Shown here: positions 22,123 to 32,083 of the stretch, piece by piece
Numbering within the stretch: position 1 is the first letter of the stretch
Layout: the number at the start of each line of letters is the position of its first letter
Source: Antilocapra americana
Lineage: Eukaryota > Chordata > Mammalia > Artiodactyla > Antilocapridae
DNA: 64,000 bases
Reading direction: 5' to 3'
Assembly (NCBI GenBank): GCA_007570785.1
Contig: ML662465.1
Span: 3,059,172 to 3,123,171, forward strand
Position numbers and translations under genes: made by a program
Notes under the pieces: model-generated
Seen by the model: the letters and a program-made list of their open reading frames with translations, nothing else
The model's database searches: none
Told to the model about the DNA's origin: nothing

Positions 22123-22154
22123 TATATATGTGTGTGTAATGTATAAGATAGATA

Positions 22155-22715
22155 ACCAAAAATCTAAAAAAAGATGCTTGCTCCTTTCCTTTCTTGGAAG
22201 GAAAGCTATGACAAACCTAGACTGTGTATTAAAAAGCAGAGACATCACCTTGTTGACAAAGGTCTGTAAAGTCAGAGCTATGGTTTTCCCAGAAGTTATG
22301 TATGGATGTAAGAGTTGTATCATAAAGAAGGCTGAGTGCAAATAATTGATGTTTTCAAACTGTGGTGCTGGAGAATACTGTTGAAAGTTCCCTGGACAGC
22401 AAGATCAAACCAGTCAATCCTAATGGAAGTCAACCTTGAATATTCAATGGAAGGACTGATGCTGAAGCTGAAGCTCTAATACTTTGGCCACCTGATGCAA
22501 ACAGCTGACCCACTGGAAAAGACGCTGATGCTGGGAAAGACGGAAGGCAAAAGGAGAGGGGAATGACAGGGGATTAGATGGTTGGATAGCATCACTGACT
22601 CAATGGACCTGAATTTGAGCAAACTCTAGGAGATAGTTGCAGCAGAGGAGCCCAGTGAGCTACAGTCCATGAACCTGCAAAGAGTCAAACATGATTTAGT
22701 GACTGAACAACAACA
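22155..22715 (+). repeat. BovB LINE 3' fragment in L1
   Basis: From 'aagatgcttgctcctttcct' to the AAC-type tail 'gactgaacaacaacaacagc'. Inserted in the L1 33 bp beyond the Bov-tA. Confidence 0.95.
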
Positions 22716-22912
22716 ACAGCAAATGAGAACTAACCATATAGCACAGAGAATGCTCCTCAGTGCTCTGTGGTGACCTGAATGGAAAAATCTAAGAAAGAGT
22801 GATGCATGTATACATGTGGCTGATTCACTTGCTGAACAGCAGAGACTTACACAACATTGTAAAGCAAGTGTACTCCAATTAAAAAAAAGTAATAAATTTT
22901 AAAAAGAGTATC

Positions 22913-23725
22913 CTAAGCCCAGGGGCAGAAACAAACTAGGGGTAGGCAGTCTCCCCGGACGTCAGCCAGCCCATGCTTTGAGTGAGAGAGTTGGGGAAAA
23001 AAGATAAACTGGAGAAGTTTCTTGGACTTAGTCACATGCTTTTTGAATTTTAAAGTAAGAGTTAGTCAGACAAAGGAAATATGGACAGGCATCCCTCCAA
23101 GTGAACTCAGAAGCTGCACATTCTTGCTTGAAGCTCAGAGTCAGCTCTGAGCTGGCAGAATATATATGGGGAACATGATAGTTGATGGACAGCGGGCAGG
23201 AGATAATATTAGGAAGAATACTCACATTACAAATGGCATTATATGCCAAGTCTAGGAACTAAGGCTTTTTTTTTCTGATTCCAAATGTCAAGAATTCATA
23301 GAATAAGAATGATTTTAAACAAAGATATTCAGTTGATAAGCCATGGCTTTTAGGGACCTCTTTCTAATTTCCTTCCATCATTCTCAGCCAGTTGGCCTCT
23401 GATTATCAGATGGCCACCCAGCTCCAGGCATCACATCAACATTCAAAATGGGAAGAAGGAGGGAAGGAGGCAGTACCCTTCCTAAGTGTCCTCTTTATCA
23501 AAACCCGAAAGCATTACGGGAACTGCCCCCACAGATGTCTATTTACATCTCAGTGTCTGGAAAGTGCCACGGGGCCCCTAGCTCGCTGCCACGAAGGATG
23601 GAAATGTCTGAGCTTTTCCAGCCACAAAAGCAGACAAGGAGCCATCTGAGACTACATAGGCAGACAGTTGTGTCTGATGAGGGATTTTAAGCAAAAATTT
23701 TCATCTGTGAGAGGGAAAAAAAAGT
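22913..23725. other. Unassigned DNA
   Basis: No recognised repeat or gene. Overlapping 80-85-codon frames near 23392-23690 have no domain. Confidence 0.5.
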
Positions 23726-23736
23726 GTTTCAGAAAA

Positions 23737-23869
23737 GAGAAATCCATGGTAGTCCAGCAGTTAGGATCCCCTGGTTTGGTTCTCAATGCCAAGGGCTTGA
23801 ATTCCACCTGTGGTTAGGGAGCTAAGATCCCACAAGCAGCGGGGCGGAGCAAAAAAAAAAAAAAAAAAA
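23737..23869 (+). repeat. CHR-type SINE with poly-A tail
   Basis: 'ggtagtccagcagttaggat', 'ttagggagctaagatcccac' and a 19-nt A tail define a short cetartiodactyl tRNA-Glu SINE. Diverged TSD: 'aagtgtttcagaa' (from 23722) against 'aagtatttctgga' (after the tail). Confidence 0.85.
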
Positions 23870-24535
23870 GTATTTCTGGAAGATGTGGAGAAGCCACAAG
23901 TTTCCTGCCCTTAGAGGGTCCTGAGAAGTGAGGTGGAGTAGGGGCAGGGGGCTGCAGTGATACGTCATATTAAGTGAAGGGCATTTAGTTTGGAAACTAG
24001 AAGGCTGAGAGGAGACTGCTGAAATATTCAGTAAAAAGAATCAAAATTGAGAAACTAATGCAAGTTGCCTACCAATGTCTATAATTTTTCATAATAATAT
24101 CCAGACAGTGCATTAGCGCATACAACATAAATAGTTACGCTTTCTATTGTGACAGCTCGGAGGGAGAGAAAACTAAGGAATCAGACTGAAAGCACAAAAG
24201 TATCCATCTCAGGTGAAACAAGCACCAACTGGCAGAAGTTGTCTCACCCAGGATTTTGGGCACCACAACCCTGACAGCACTTTATCTCTTTGGAAGACTA
24301 TTAAGGAAATTTAATGATACCTAGAGTATGTATGATGCTTTAAAAATAATTTAGATTTTAAAAGCACAGGATCTAAAGTCAAAAAGCACTGTAAGTCTCC
24401 AAATTTGCATACCCCTGAAGCGTTTGCGGGAATAATTTTGACTCTACACAAATTCCACCTTCATGTTGACATCAGAACCCAATCTCCCTGTAGAATGGGA
24501 CTGAGTTCTTTCTAATGGCAGCTGTAAAATACAAA
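23870..24535. other. Unassigned DNA
   Basis: AT-rich, nothing recognised. Confidence 0.5.
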
Positions 24536-24539
24536 ATAA

Positions 24540-24625
24540 AATAGTTCACGTAAAGTCCTCAGCACAGTGTCTGACATAGATTCAGGGTTCCATAAATGTC
24601 TGTTGAATGCATAAATGAACAAAAT
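24540..24625 (+). repeat. L2/MIR-type 3' end
   Basis: 'cctcagcacagtgtctgaca' and 'ccataaatgtctgttgaatg'. Too short to choose between families. Confidence 0.6.
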
Positions 24626-24689
24626 AGTAATAACTTACAAAAGTAAGAACTTAATAATAAGATCTTATAATTGAAGAACTATTAATAAG

Positions 24690-24780
24690 TACTAAACACT
24701 GTTCTCAGTCTTTGCATGTATTAACTCATTTAAGCCTCTGAGCTAAGTGGTGGTATTTTGCCCCATTTCATAAAACTGCT
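24690..24780 (-). repeat. MIR fragment, antisense
   Basis: 'actaaacactgttctcagtc', 'tattaactcatttaagcctc' and 'tttgccccatttcataaaac'. Confidence 0.65.
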
Positions 24781-25090
24781 CTTGGCTAGTATACTATACT
24801 GACTCTGATGGACAAGAAAAGGACTTATTATCTCTTGGGTGCTGTCTGAAATGTCTAAGACTGAGGCCACCATCACACAGATATCCCTTCAAACATGTCA
24901 GGGGCTCTAGAGACCACTGGTCTGATGTGGGTACCCGTTCTGATGCTCCATATCCCATACTAAAGGCACCACCAGCTCATCAGCCAAGATTCTTCCTGGC
25001 AAGTAGAAGAAGAATCATGCATCTTCTAGACCACTCTTCCCATCCTCCAGAATCCTAGGTGGTCAGAATCAGAATGGCCCTGAGACAGAG
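24781..25090. other. Unassigned DNA
   Basis: Nothing recognised. Confidence 0.5.
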
Positions 25091-25094
25091 CCCA

Positions 25095-25232
25095 TCCAAA
25101 TATTTTCTGAGAGTTGGAAACACTGAGCCCCAGAAAGGAAAGGCACTTAGGTAAGGTCACACAGTACGTGGCTGGCCCACCTGCATCCAGAATCCACTCC
25201 TTCTGGTGCTGAGGTTACTACATTACTCTGTG
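25095..25232 (-). repeat. MIR fragment, antisense
   Basis: 'aaacactgagccccagaaag', 'taaggtcacacagtacgtgg' and 'gcatccagaatccactcc'. Confidence 0.7.
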
Positions 25233-25785
25233 CTGACTTTCTCAAATGATCCTCCCAGGTCTGACAGTCCTTCCTCCAGTTATGTCAAAACCCAAGGATG
25301 ACAAAGGTGGGGTCCCTCAGAGAAAAAGGTGGGAGGGCATTTGGCCCAAGTCACACATCTCTGATTGGGTTTCTGATGAATGCTCCAAATGAGATCATGC
25401 ATTCAGCAATGGTGGGACATTAGCATGACTGAAAGAAAAGATGCATTCCAGGAGGGCAAAGATGAGCGTGAGAACCATGAAGTGCCTAAAACACCAAGCT
25501 GAAGGGGGCTCCATCCTGACAGTGAGTTTTTCTTAAATTTTGCCCACTTCAAGCTTCACTTGCATCACCCTAGTCCTGGTCCTGAAGCATCCTAAGCTTT
25601 AAACCTGGGACCAGTTTCTGGTGTACTACTAGCGAACACATTGAAAAATAAATCTTCTAATTATCTGGTGAAGAATATGACTATTTTGCATCATATTTTC
25701 CTTAGAAAAAGCTTTAAATGTAAACATTTGATAAATGCCACCCCTCATCACCATTCTGACAGTTCATGATGTTTTAATGTAGCAA
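25233..25785. other. Unassigned DNA
   Basis: Nothing recognised. Confidence 0.5.
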
Positions 25786-25789
25786 AATC

Positions 25790-25818
25790 TAAAAAAAAAA
25801 AAAAAAGAAAAAAGAAAA
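25790..25818. repeat. A-rich simple run
   Basis: An A run interrupted by single G bases. No SINE body is recognisable upstream. Confidence 0.85.
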
Positions 25819-25899
25819 TGTAAGTGCCCCCAAGGGTCTCAGAAATGGAGACATTTCTAAATTCAGAAATACTTTCTTTTCGCTCTGAAATCTGTTTTT

Positions 25900-26095
25900 A
25901 GACTTAGACGTCCTGACTCCTGGCTCCCTGTCTGGTCTCCCTCTTCTCTCCTGACACATCACTCAAACCACGCCCCCCTCACCTCACTCCACCCCCCCCC
26001 CACGTGACGTCTCTCTCTCCATCCCTTCCCTGACCCCAGCTCTCCCTCACCTCTCATCTAACCCCACTGATGTATCTCTGTTTCATGTGCCTCCT
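25900..26095. repeat. Pyrimidine-rich (C/T) low-complexity tract
   Basis: Strong C+T bias, including a run of ten Cs just before 26001. A 'cacgtgacgtc' word at 26001-26011 overlaps an E-box (CACGTG) with a CRE-like TGACGTC. Confidence 0.75.
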
Positions 26096-26473
26096 CCTCA
26101 GATCACAAAGAATTTCATCCCCAGGGTTTGTGGAGCTCTGGGTAGAGATGCCTATGGGGCTTCATGCATAATTAATGACGATTCAGCTACACATGTTTTC
26201 TATTAGCAATTCAGGCTCTTTTAGGACTTTTTAAAACATACTTTGCAATTCACCAAAATTCTGAGAGGCATTTAAATAGGAAAAATCCATAAAAACACAG
26301 AATGTCGGAGGACTCTGGAAGATGGCTTTAATGAAGAATTTCTCCCCAGAGGAGCATTTCCTGAAATGCTTTTTGCTCTTTACCACAAGTTTCTCCAGAC
26401 GAGTACAAGACTAAATCGCAGGTCTCCTCAAAAACAATGTCTATGGAATGCATTTTTTTTTAAAAAGGTCCAG

Positions 26474-26487
26474 GTTACCATAACAAC
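26474..26487. promoter_or_regulatory. X-box-like motif (weaker)
   Basis: GTTACCATAACAAC: left half fits the RFX GTNRCC half-site, the right half differs at one position. It lies 90 bp from the stronger site. Confidence 0.3.
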
Positions 26488-26563
26488 CAAGGTTCCAACA
26501 TCATGTTGACTAACTGCAAAGTGATATGATCAGGAAGACCAGAGCAGAGAACAAAAGTATCAG

Positions 26564-26577
26564 GTTGCTATAGCAAC
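26564..26577. promoter_or_regulatory. X-box-like perfect palindrome (putative RFX site)
   Basis: GTTGCTATAGCAAC is an exact 14-bp inverted repeat and close to the 14-bp imperfect palindrome bound by RFX transcription factors. Binding is inferred from sequence only. Confidence 0.4.
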
Positions 26578-26724
26578 TGGATATACAGAAAACGGAGTTG
26601 TTTCAATAGGGAAGTTTTCAGTGCCAAAGTAAGTGTACAGCATCCTTCCAGGGTGAATGATCACCCAGGCAATTTTTACATTAGTCAAGCGTTAGTCCAT
26701 CATTTTGTTTGGCTAGCAAAAGCT

Positions 26725-27118
26725 GTAAGGCAGGAATTTTATCAGCTAGCTATTGCTGTATAACAAATAATCTGAAAACTCAGTGGCATTAAATAATAAA
26801 TCATTTCTTCTTCCCACGAGTCGATGGGGTTGCCTGGGGAATTCTGCTCATCTAGACTGAGCTCAGATTATCTGTTTCAGGCTCATCTGATTTTGGTTGG
26901 GCTTGTTTAAGAGTCTGCAGTCAGCTAGCAGGCCAGCTGCAGGTTGGCTAGTCCAGGAATGTGTCACCTGGGATGACTTGCTCTGTTCCTTTCAATCTTC
27001 ACTCTTGATCAGGCTATCCTGAATTTGCAATCATGTTGGAGCAGTTCCAAAAGAAAAGCAAATCTCAGAAGACCTCTTGGGCCCTTGAGTCAGAACTGGC
27101 AGGCTACCCCTTCTACCA
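26725..27118 (+). repeat. Ancient LTR-like repeat, family uncertain
   Basis: 'tagctattgctgtataacaa' followed by 'ctgaaaactcagtggcatta' opens a familiar old LTR-like mammalian repeat. The rest is diverged. An MLT-type assignment is plausible but unverified. Confidence 0.5.
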
Positions 27119-27297
27119 CATTTTATTGACTAAACAAAGCACAAAGTCAGCCCAGATGCAAAAAAGTACAGAAATAGACTCCGTTTCCTTATGGGAGAGC
27201 CTGTAACATCACATTGTAAAGGGTGTGCATTGAGGAAAGGGTGGAGAATTGAAGCCCTTTTTGGAAACAATATACCAAGATGCCAGATTTTACACTT

Positions 27298-27508
27298 GCA
27301 TGCGTACTTAGTTCCGTCTGACTCTTTGTGACCCCATGGACTGTTGCCAGCCAGGCTCTTCTGTCCATGAGAAAATCCAGGCAAGGATGCTGGAGTGGTT
27401 GCCATTTCCTTCTCCAGGGAATCTTCCTGACCCAGGGATCCAATTCACATCTCCTGTGTCTCCTTCACTGGCAGGCAGATTCTCTACCAGTGAGCCACCT
27501 GGGAAGCC
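27298..27508 (-). repeat. Bov-tA SINE, antisense
   Basis: Reverse complement, 'gcatgcgtacttagttccgt' to 'gtgagccacctgggaagcc'. Forms an inverted pair with the partial copy 36 bp downstream. Confidence 0.95.
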
Positions 27509-27544
27509 TGTCAACTTCTATATATAACATATTCTTAAAATCTG

Positions 27545-27649
27545 AAGAGGGAAATGGCAAACCACTACAGTATTCTTGCCTAGAAAATTCCAGGGTCAGT
27601 GGAGCCTAGTGGGCTACAGTTCATGGGGTCACAAAAGTCACAACTGAGT
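27545..27649 (+). repeat. Bov-A half element (Bov-tA 3' half)
   Basis: Only the Bov-A body is present, 'gagggaaatggcaaaccact' to 'cacaactgagtgcaca'. The tRNA-like head is missing. A short CA-rich stretch follows. Confidence 0.9.
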
Positions 27650-27972
27650 GCACATGTGCACACACATCCACACACCCTTAAAATCACTCATAAAAGTTGA
27701 ACATACAAAAGCCAAACAACCCACCTACAGATCAAAAGTCATTTAGCTTCCAGAGAGCCAAACAATATTATAAAATGCCAAATTATAGCTTGTGCATTGT
27801 ACATAATTTTTGACAATATATTTTCAGGATTTTGTACTTGCACTTTAATTTCATCCCCTTCCTTCAAAACTGAGGAGAGCCAAGTGACCACTTGAGTCCC
27901 AAAGGGCATGTAATTGAAGCTGGGTCTTAGATTGCCTGAAACGTTCATTCAACAGCTGATGGGAAGAGAGAG
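27650..27972. other. Unassigned AT-rich DNA
   Basis: Nothing recognised apart from a CA-rich start. Confidence 0.5.
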
Positions 27973-28012
27973 TGGGGTGAAGTGATTAACACATGGGCTC
28001 TGGAGTCAGATT

Positions 28013-28223
28013 AGTGGTAGTTGTGTTAGTCACTCAGTCCGACTCTTTGCCATCCCACAGACTGTAGCCTGCCAGGCTCCTCTGTTCATGGGATTCTCCA
28101 GGCAAGAATACTGGAATGAACTGCCATTCCCTTCTCCAGAGGATCTTCCTGACCCAGGGATCGAACCTGAGTCTCCTGCATTGCAGGTGCTTTCTTTACC
28201 ACTTGAGCTACAGGGAAGGCCCT
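28013..28223 (-). repeat. Bov-tA SINE, antisense, with perfect 12-bp TSD
   Basis: Reverse complement of Bov-tA. TSD 'tggagtcagatt' at 28001-28012 and 28224-28235. The right TSD copy is also the left flank of the BovB at 28236. Confidence 0.97.
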
Positions 28224-28235
28224 TGGAGTCAGATT

Positions 28236-29215
28236 TCAGTTCAGTCACTCAATCATGTCCGACTCTTTGCAACCCCATGAACCTCAGCACGCCAGGCCTC
28301 CCTGTCCATCACCAACTCCCAGAGTCCACCCAAACCCATGTCCATCGAGTCGATGATGCCATCCAGCCACCTCATCCTATGTCGTCCCCTTCTCCTCCTG
28401 CCCTCAATCTTTACCAGTGTCAGGGTCTTTTCCAATGAGTCAACTCTTCGCATGAGGTGGCCAAAGTACTGGAGTTTCAGCTTCAACATCAGTCCTTCCA
28501 ATGAACACCCAAGACTGATCTCCTTTAGGATGTACTGGTTGGATCTCCTTGCAGTCCAAGGGTCTCTCAAGAGTCTTCTCCAACACCACAGCTCAAAAGC
28601 ATCAATTCTTTGGTGCTCAGCTTTATTTATAGTCCAACCCTCACATCCATACATAACCACTGGAAAAACCATAGCTTTGACTAGATGGACCTTTGTAGGC
28701 AAAGTAATGTCTCTGCTTTTCAATATGTTATCTAGGTTGGTCATAACTTTCCTTCCAAGGAGTAAGTGTATTTTAATTTCATGGCTGCAATCACCATCTG
28801 CAGTGATTTTGGAGCCCAGAAAAATAAAGTCTGACACTGTTTCCACTGTTTCCCCACTGTTCCCACTTCTATTTCCCATGAAGTGATGAGACCAGATGCC
28901 ATGATCTTAGTTTTCTGAATGTTGAGTTTTAAGCCAACTTCTCCACTCTCCTCTTTCACTTTCCTCAAGAAGCTCTTTAGTTCCTCTTCACTTTCTGCCA
29001 TAAGGGTAGTGTCGTCCGCATATCTGAGGTTGATATTTCTCCTGGCAATCTTGATTCCAGCTTGTGCTTCTTCCAGCCCAGAGTTTCTCATGATGTACTC
29101 TGCATATAAGTTAAATAAGCAGGGTGACAATATACAGCCTTGACGTACTCCTTTTCCTATTTGGAACCAGTCTGTTGTTCCATGTCCAGTTCTGTTGCTT
29201 CTTGACCTGCATACA
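28236..29215 (-). repeat. BovB LINE, 5'-truncated, antisense, in MIR
   Basis: About 980 bp of the RTE-clade LINE's 3' end. Minus-strand frames 29304-28741 (187 codons) and 28879-28253 (208 codons) overlap by a frameshift near 28800. The first carries the RT segment 'QGCILSPCLFNLY' and the catalytic YADD at 29022-29011. The second covers the post-RT region ('[13 protein letters not shown]'). Flanks 28225-28235 and 29216-29226 match in 10 of 11 bases, consistent with a TSD. RT palm motif C survives, but upstream domains, including the endonuclease, are absent. Confidence 0.96.
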
Positions 29216-29340
29216 GGAATCAGATTGGCTGGCTTCAAATTTTCTCTCAAAGTCTGGTTACATGAACTTGGGTAAAATAACCTCATAATTCCCAGTACCC
29301 TCAACTGTAAAATGAGGGTAGAATTTGTGGGTTCTCAGAT

Positions 29341-29815
29341 ACACTTTTCACACATTAATATCTTTGAAATTAAAGTTGGGGTGCACCATATAATTGATGG
29401 CATGTTAAAAGTCACACATGAAACTGTTGTGTATCCAATGAATGGTATCTTAGTGATGGAATGTGAGGATTAATGGCATCATGGTCATCAACGGTGACTG
29501 TGGTGGTATCTTCTTCAAAGAGCTGAATTAATCCAAGCTGACTGACCAGAACAATGTCCATCCCCGATAAGGGCCCACTAAATGAGAGTTGTGAGGAGGA
29601 AGAGGAGAAAAATCCACATCTGACTAACATGTTGGAGGTTTAGGGAAGCAGACATACAATTATGTACATCCAAGTTGTGACGGTTTGAGTGCTTGAAAAG
29701 GAAGGACAGTCTGAATCTGCTCTTCTGTAGTGTCATTTCAGGAGAAGTGAAGAAACTGAACTTCCCTGATGACTGGGTGGTGCCAGCAGCAATTTTTCTT
29801 GATTGCACAAAACTG
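29341..29815. other. Unassigned DNA
   Basis: Nothing recognised. Confidence 0.5.
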
Positions 29816-29819
29816 TCAC

Positions 29820-29970
29820 ATCAACCCTGGGAGGACAATATCATCTTCCCATTTTACTGAAGAGGAAACTGAGAATCAGCGAGGTGGGAAACAATGTGCC
29901 TGGGATCATAAAGTCAATTAGTGGCAGAAAGACATTGAACTTAGATTTCTCTGACTCTAAATTGCCTTCA
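29820..29970 (-). repeat. MIR, antisense
   Basis: 'cattttactgaagaggaaac', 'ggatcataaagtcaattagt' and 'tctctgactctaaattgcc'. Confidence 0.78.
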
Positions 29971-30197
29971 TTCCTCTCCCCACCTCCGCCACCCCACCCC
30001 TGGGACAGGAACAAGTAGAAAAAGGAGCATGGAGGACACCATTGTTTTGATGCTTAGAATTATTGTGTTTACTATCAACTGGGGGCAGTGAGTCACTGCT
30101 GATCTAGAACCTCTCTCTAAAAGGACTCAGAGGCAATAATTTGGTTGGAAGTGGGGCTGGTGATTTTGTGTTGTGAGCTGAATATTTGTGTCCCACT

Positions 30198-30887
30198 CAA
30201 ACTTACCATTCAAACAACGAAGATCATGGAATCTGGTCCCATCACTTCAGGGCAAATAAATGGGGAAACAATGGAAACAGTGACAGACTTTTATTTTCTT
30301 GGGCTCCAAAATCACTGTGGATGGTGATTGCAGCCATGAAATTAAAAGATGTTTGCTCCTTGGAAGGAAAGGTATGACCAACCTAGACAGCATATTAAAA
30401 AACAGAGATATCACTTTGCTGGCAAATGTCCACAGAGTCAAAGTTATGGTTTTTCCAGTAGTCATGTACAGATGTGAGAGATGGACCATAAAGAAGGCTG
30501 AGTGCCAAAGAACTGATGCTTTTGAACTGTGGTGTTGGAGAAGGCTCTTGAGAGTCCCTTGGACTTCAATAATATCAAACCAGTCAATCATAAAGGATTC
30601 ACTCCTGAATATTCATTGGAAGGACTGATGCTGAAACTGAAGCTCCCATACTTCAGCCACCTGATGCAAAGAGCCAATTCCTTAGAAAAGACCCCAATGC
30701 TGGGAAAGATTGGAGGCAGAAGGAGAAGGGGATGACAGAGGATGAGATGGCTGGATGGCCTCACTGACTCAATGGACATGAGTTTGAGCATGCTCTGGAA
30801 GATGGAGAAGGACAGGGAAGCCTGGGTTGCGACAGTCCATGGGGTGGCAAAGAGTCAGACATGACTGGGTGACTCAACAAAAACAAT
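30198..30887 (+). repeat. BovB LINE 3' fragment in LTR (first)
   Basis: From about 'ccattcaaacaacgaagatc' to the AAC-type tail 'gactcaacaaaaacaa'. Frames are broken by indels. Confidence 0.94.
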
Positions 30888-30954
30888 GAAAAGTATATAC
30901 TGAAATTCTATAGGAGGTGAAGGCTTTATGAGGTAATTAGGTCCTAAGGGTGGA

Positions 30955-31841
30955 CCTATATTTATTTAACTTATATGCAGAGTATATCATGCAAAATGCT
31001 GGGCTTGATGAAGTGCAAGATGGAATCAAGATTGCTGGAAGGAACTATCAATAACCTCAGACACTCAGATGACACCATCCTTATGACAGAAAGTGAAGAA
31101 CTAAAGAGCCTCTTGATGAAAGTGAAAGAGGAGAGTGAAAAAGCTGGCTTACAACCCAACATTCACAAAACTAAGATCATGGCATCTGGTCCCATCACTT
31201 CATGGCAAATAGATGGGGAAGCAATGGAAACAGTGATAGACTTTATTTTCTTGGGCTCCAAAATCACTGCAGATAGTGACTGCTGCCATGAAATTAAAAG
31301 ACGCTTGCTCCTTGGAAGAAAAGCTATGACCAACCTAGACAGCATGTTAAAAAGCAGAGAAATCACTTTGCCAACAAAGGTCCATCTAGTTAAAGCTATG
31401 GTTTTTCCCAGTAGTCATGTATGGATGTGAGAGTTGGACTATAAAGAAAGCTGAGGGCTGAAGAATTGATCTTTTCAAACAGTGGTGTTGGAGAAGATTC
31501 TTGAGAATCCACTGGACTGCAAGGAGATCCAACCAGTCAGTCCTAAAGGAAATCAGTCCTGAATATTCATTGGAAGGACTGATACTGGAGCTGAAATTTC
31601 AATACTTTAGCCATCTGATGCAAAGAACTGACTTATTAGAAAAGATCCTGATGCTGGGTAAGATTGAAGGCAGGAGAAGGGGATGACAGAGGATGAGGTA
31701 GTTGGATAGCATCACTGACTCAATGGACATGAGTTTGAGCAAGCTCTGGGAGTTGGTGATGGACAGGGAAGCCTGACATGCTGCAGTTCATGGGGTCCCA
31801 AAAAGTTGGATGTGACTGAGCGACTGAACTGAACTGAACTG
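30955..31841 (+). repeat. BovB LINE 3' fragment in LTR (second)
   Basis: 887 bp from 'tttatttaacttatatgcag' to a (CTGAA)n tail. A 151-codon frame at 30975-31430 spans RT motif C, but the catalytic tetrad reads HSDD (31062-31073) instead of YADD. TSD 'aagggtgga'/'aaggatgga' at 30946-30954 and 31842-31850. Confidence 0.96.
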
Positions 31842-32083
31842 AAGGATGGAACCCTCATGAAAGGGATTAGTGCCCTCATAAAAGCCTCTTGAGAAGGCTC
31901 CTTGTCTCCTTCCACAGTGTGAAGTTACAGCGAAAAGACAGCTGGCTGTCTAAGAAGCAGGTCTTTACCAAATACCAAATGTGCTGCTACCTTCATCTTA
32001 GACTCCTCAGCCTCCAGAACTGTGAAATAAATTTCAGCTGTTTCTAATGCCATTTTGTTACAAAACCCCCAATGGACTAAGAG

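Larger units (their letters stand above)
21548..22912 (+). repeat. L1 LINE 3' end, split by Bov-tA and BovB
   Basis: The ORF2 tail is visible: '...ARTWTQHKC' and 'EDVVYIHNG' in 21548-21742. The 3' UTR with 'gaatggataaagaagatgta' and 'gcatatatgtggaatctaga' follows, resuming at 22716 with 'catatagcacagagaatgct' and ending 'gtgtactccaattaaa'. A 5'-truncated artiodactyl L1. Confidence 0.93.
26096..26724. other. Repeat-free block with X-box-like motifs
   Basis: Single-copy-looking sequence with homeodomain-type ATTA/TAAT words ('gcataattaatgacg') and two X-box-like sites listed separately. No open frame of note. Candidate regulatory element by motif content only. Confidence 0.45.
27975..29340 (+). 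repeat. MIR, split by Bov-tA and BovB at one site
   Basis: Left piece: 'aagtgattaacacatgggct' then 'ctggagtcagatt'. Right piece resumes at 29216 with 'ggaatcagattggctggctt', 'acatgaacttgggtaaaata' and 'caactgtaaaatgagggtag'. The MIR is interrupted exactly at its 'ggagtcagact' segment. Confidence 0.85.
30169..32083 (+). repeat. MLT1/MST-type solo LTR in three pieces
   Basis: ERVL-MaLR family LTR. Start 'tgttgtgagctgaatatttg', middle 'aggtaattaggtcctaaggg' (30888-30954), end 'ctcctcagcctccagaactg' to 'aatggactaaga' (31842-32083). Two same-strand BovBs interrupt it. With those removed it is about 340 bp, in the usual LTR range. No internal retroviral genes. Confidence 0.82.
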
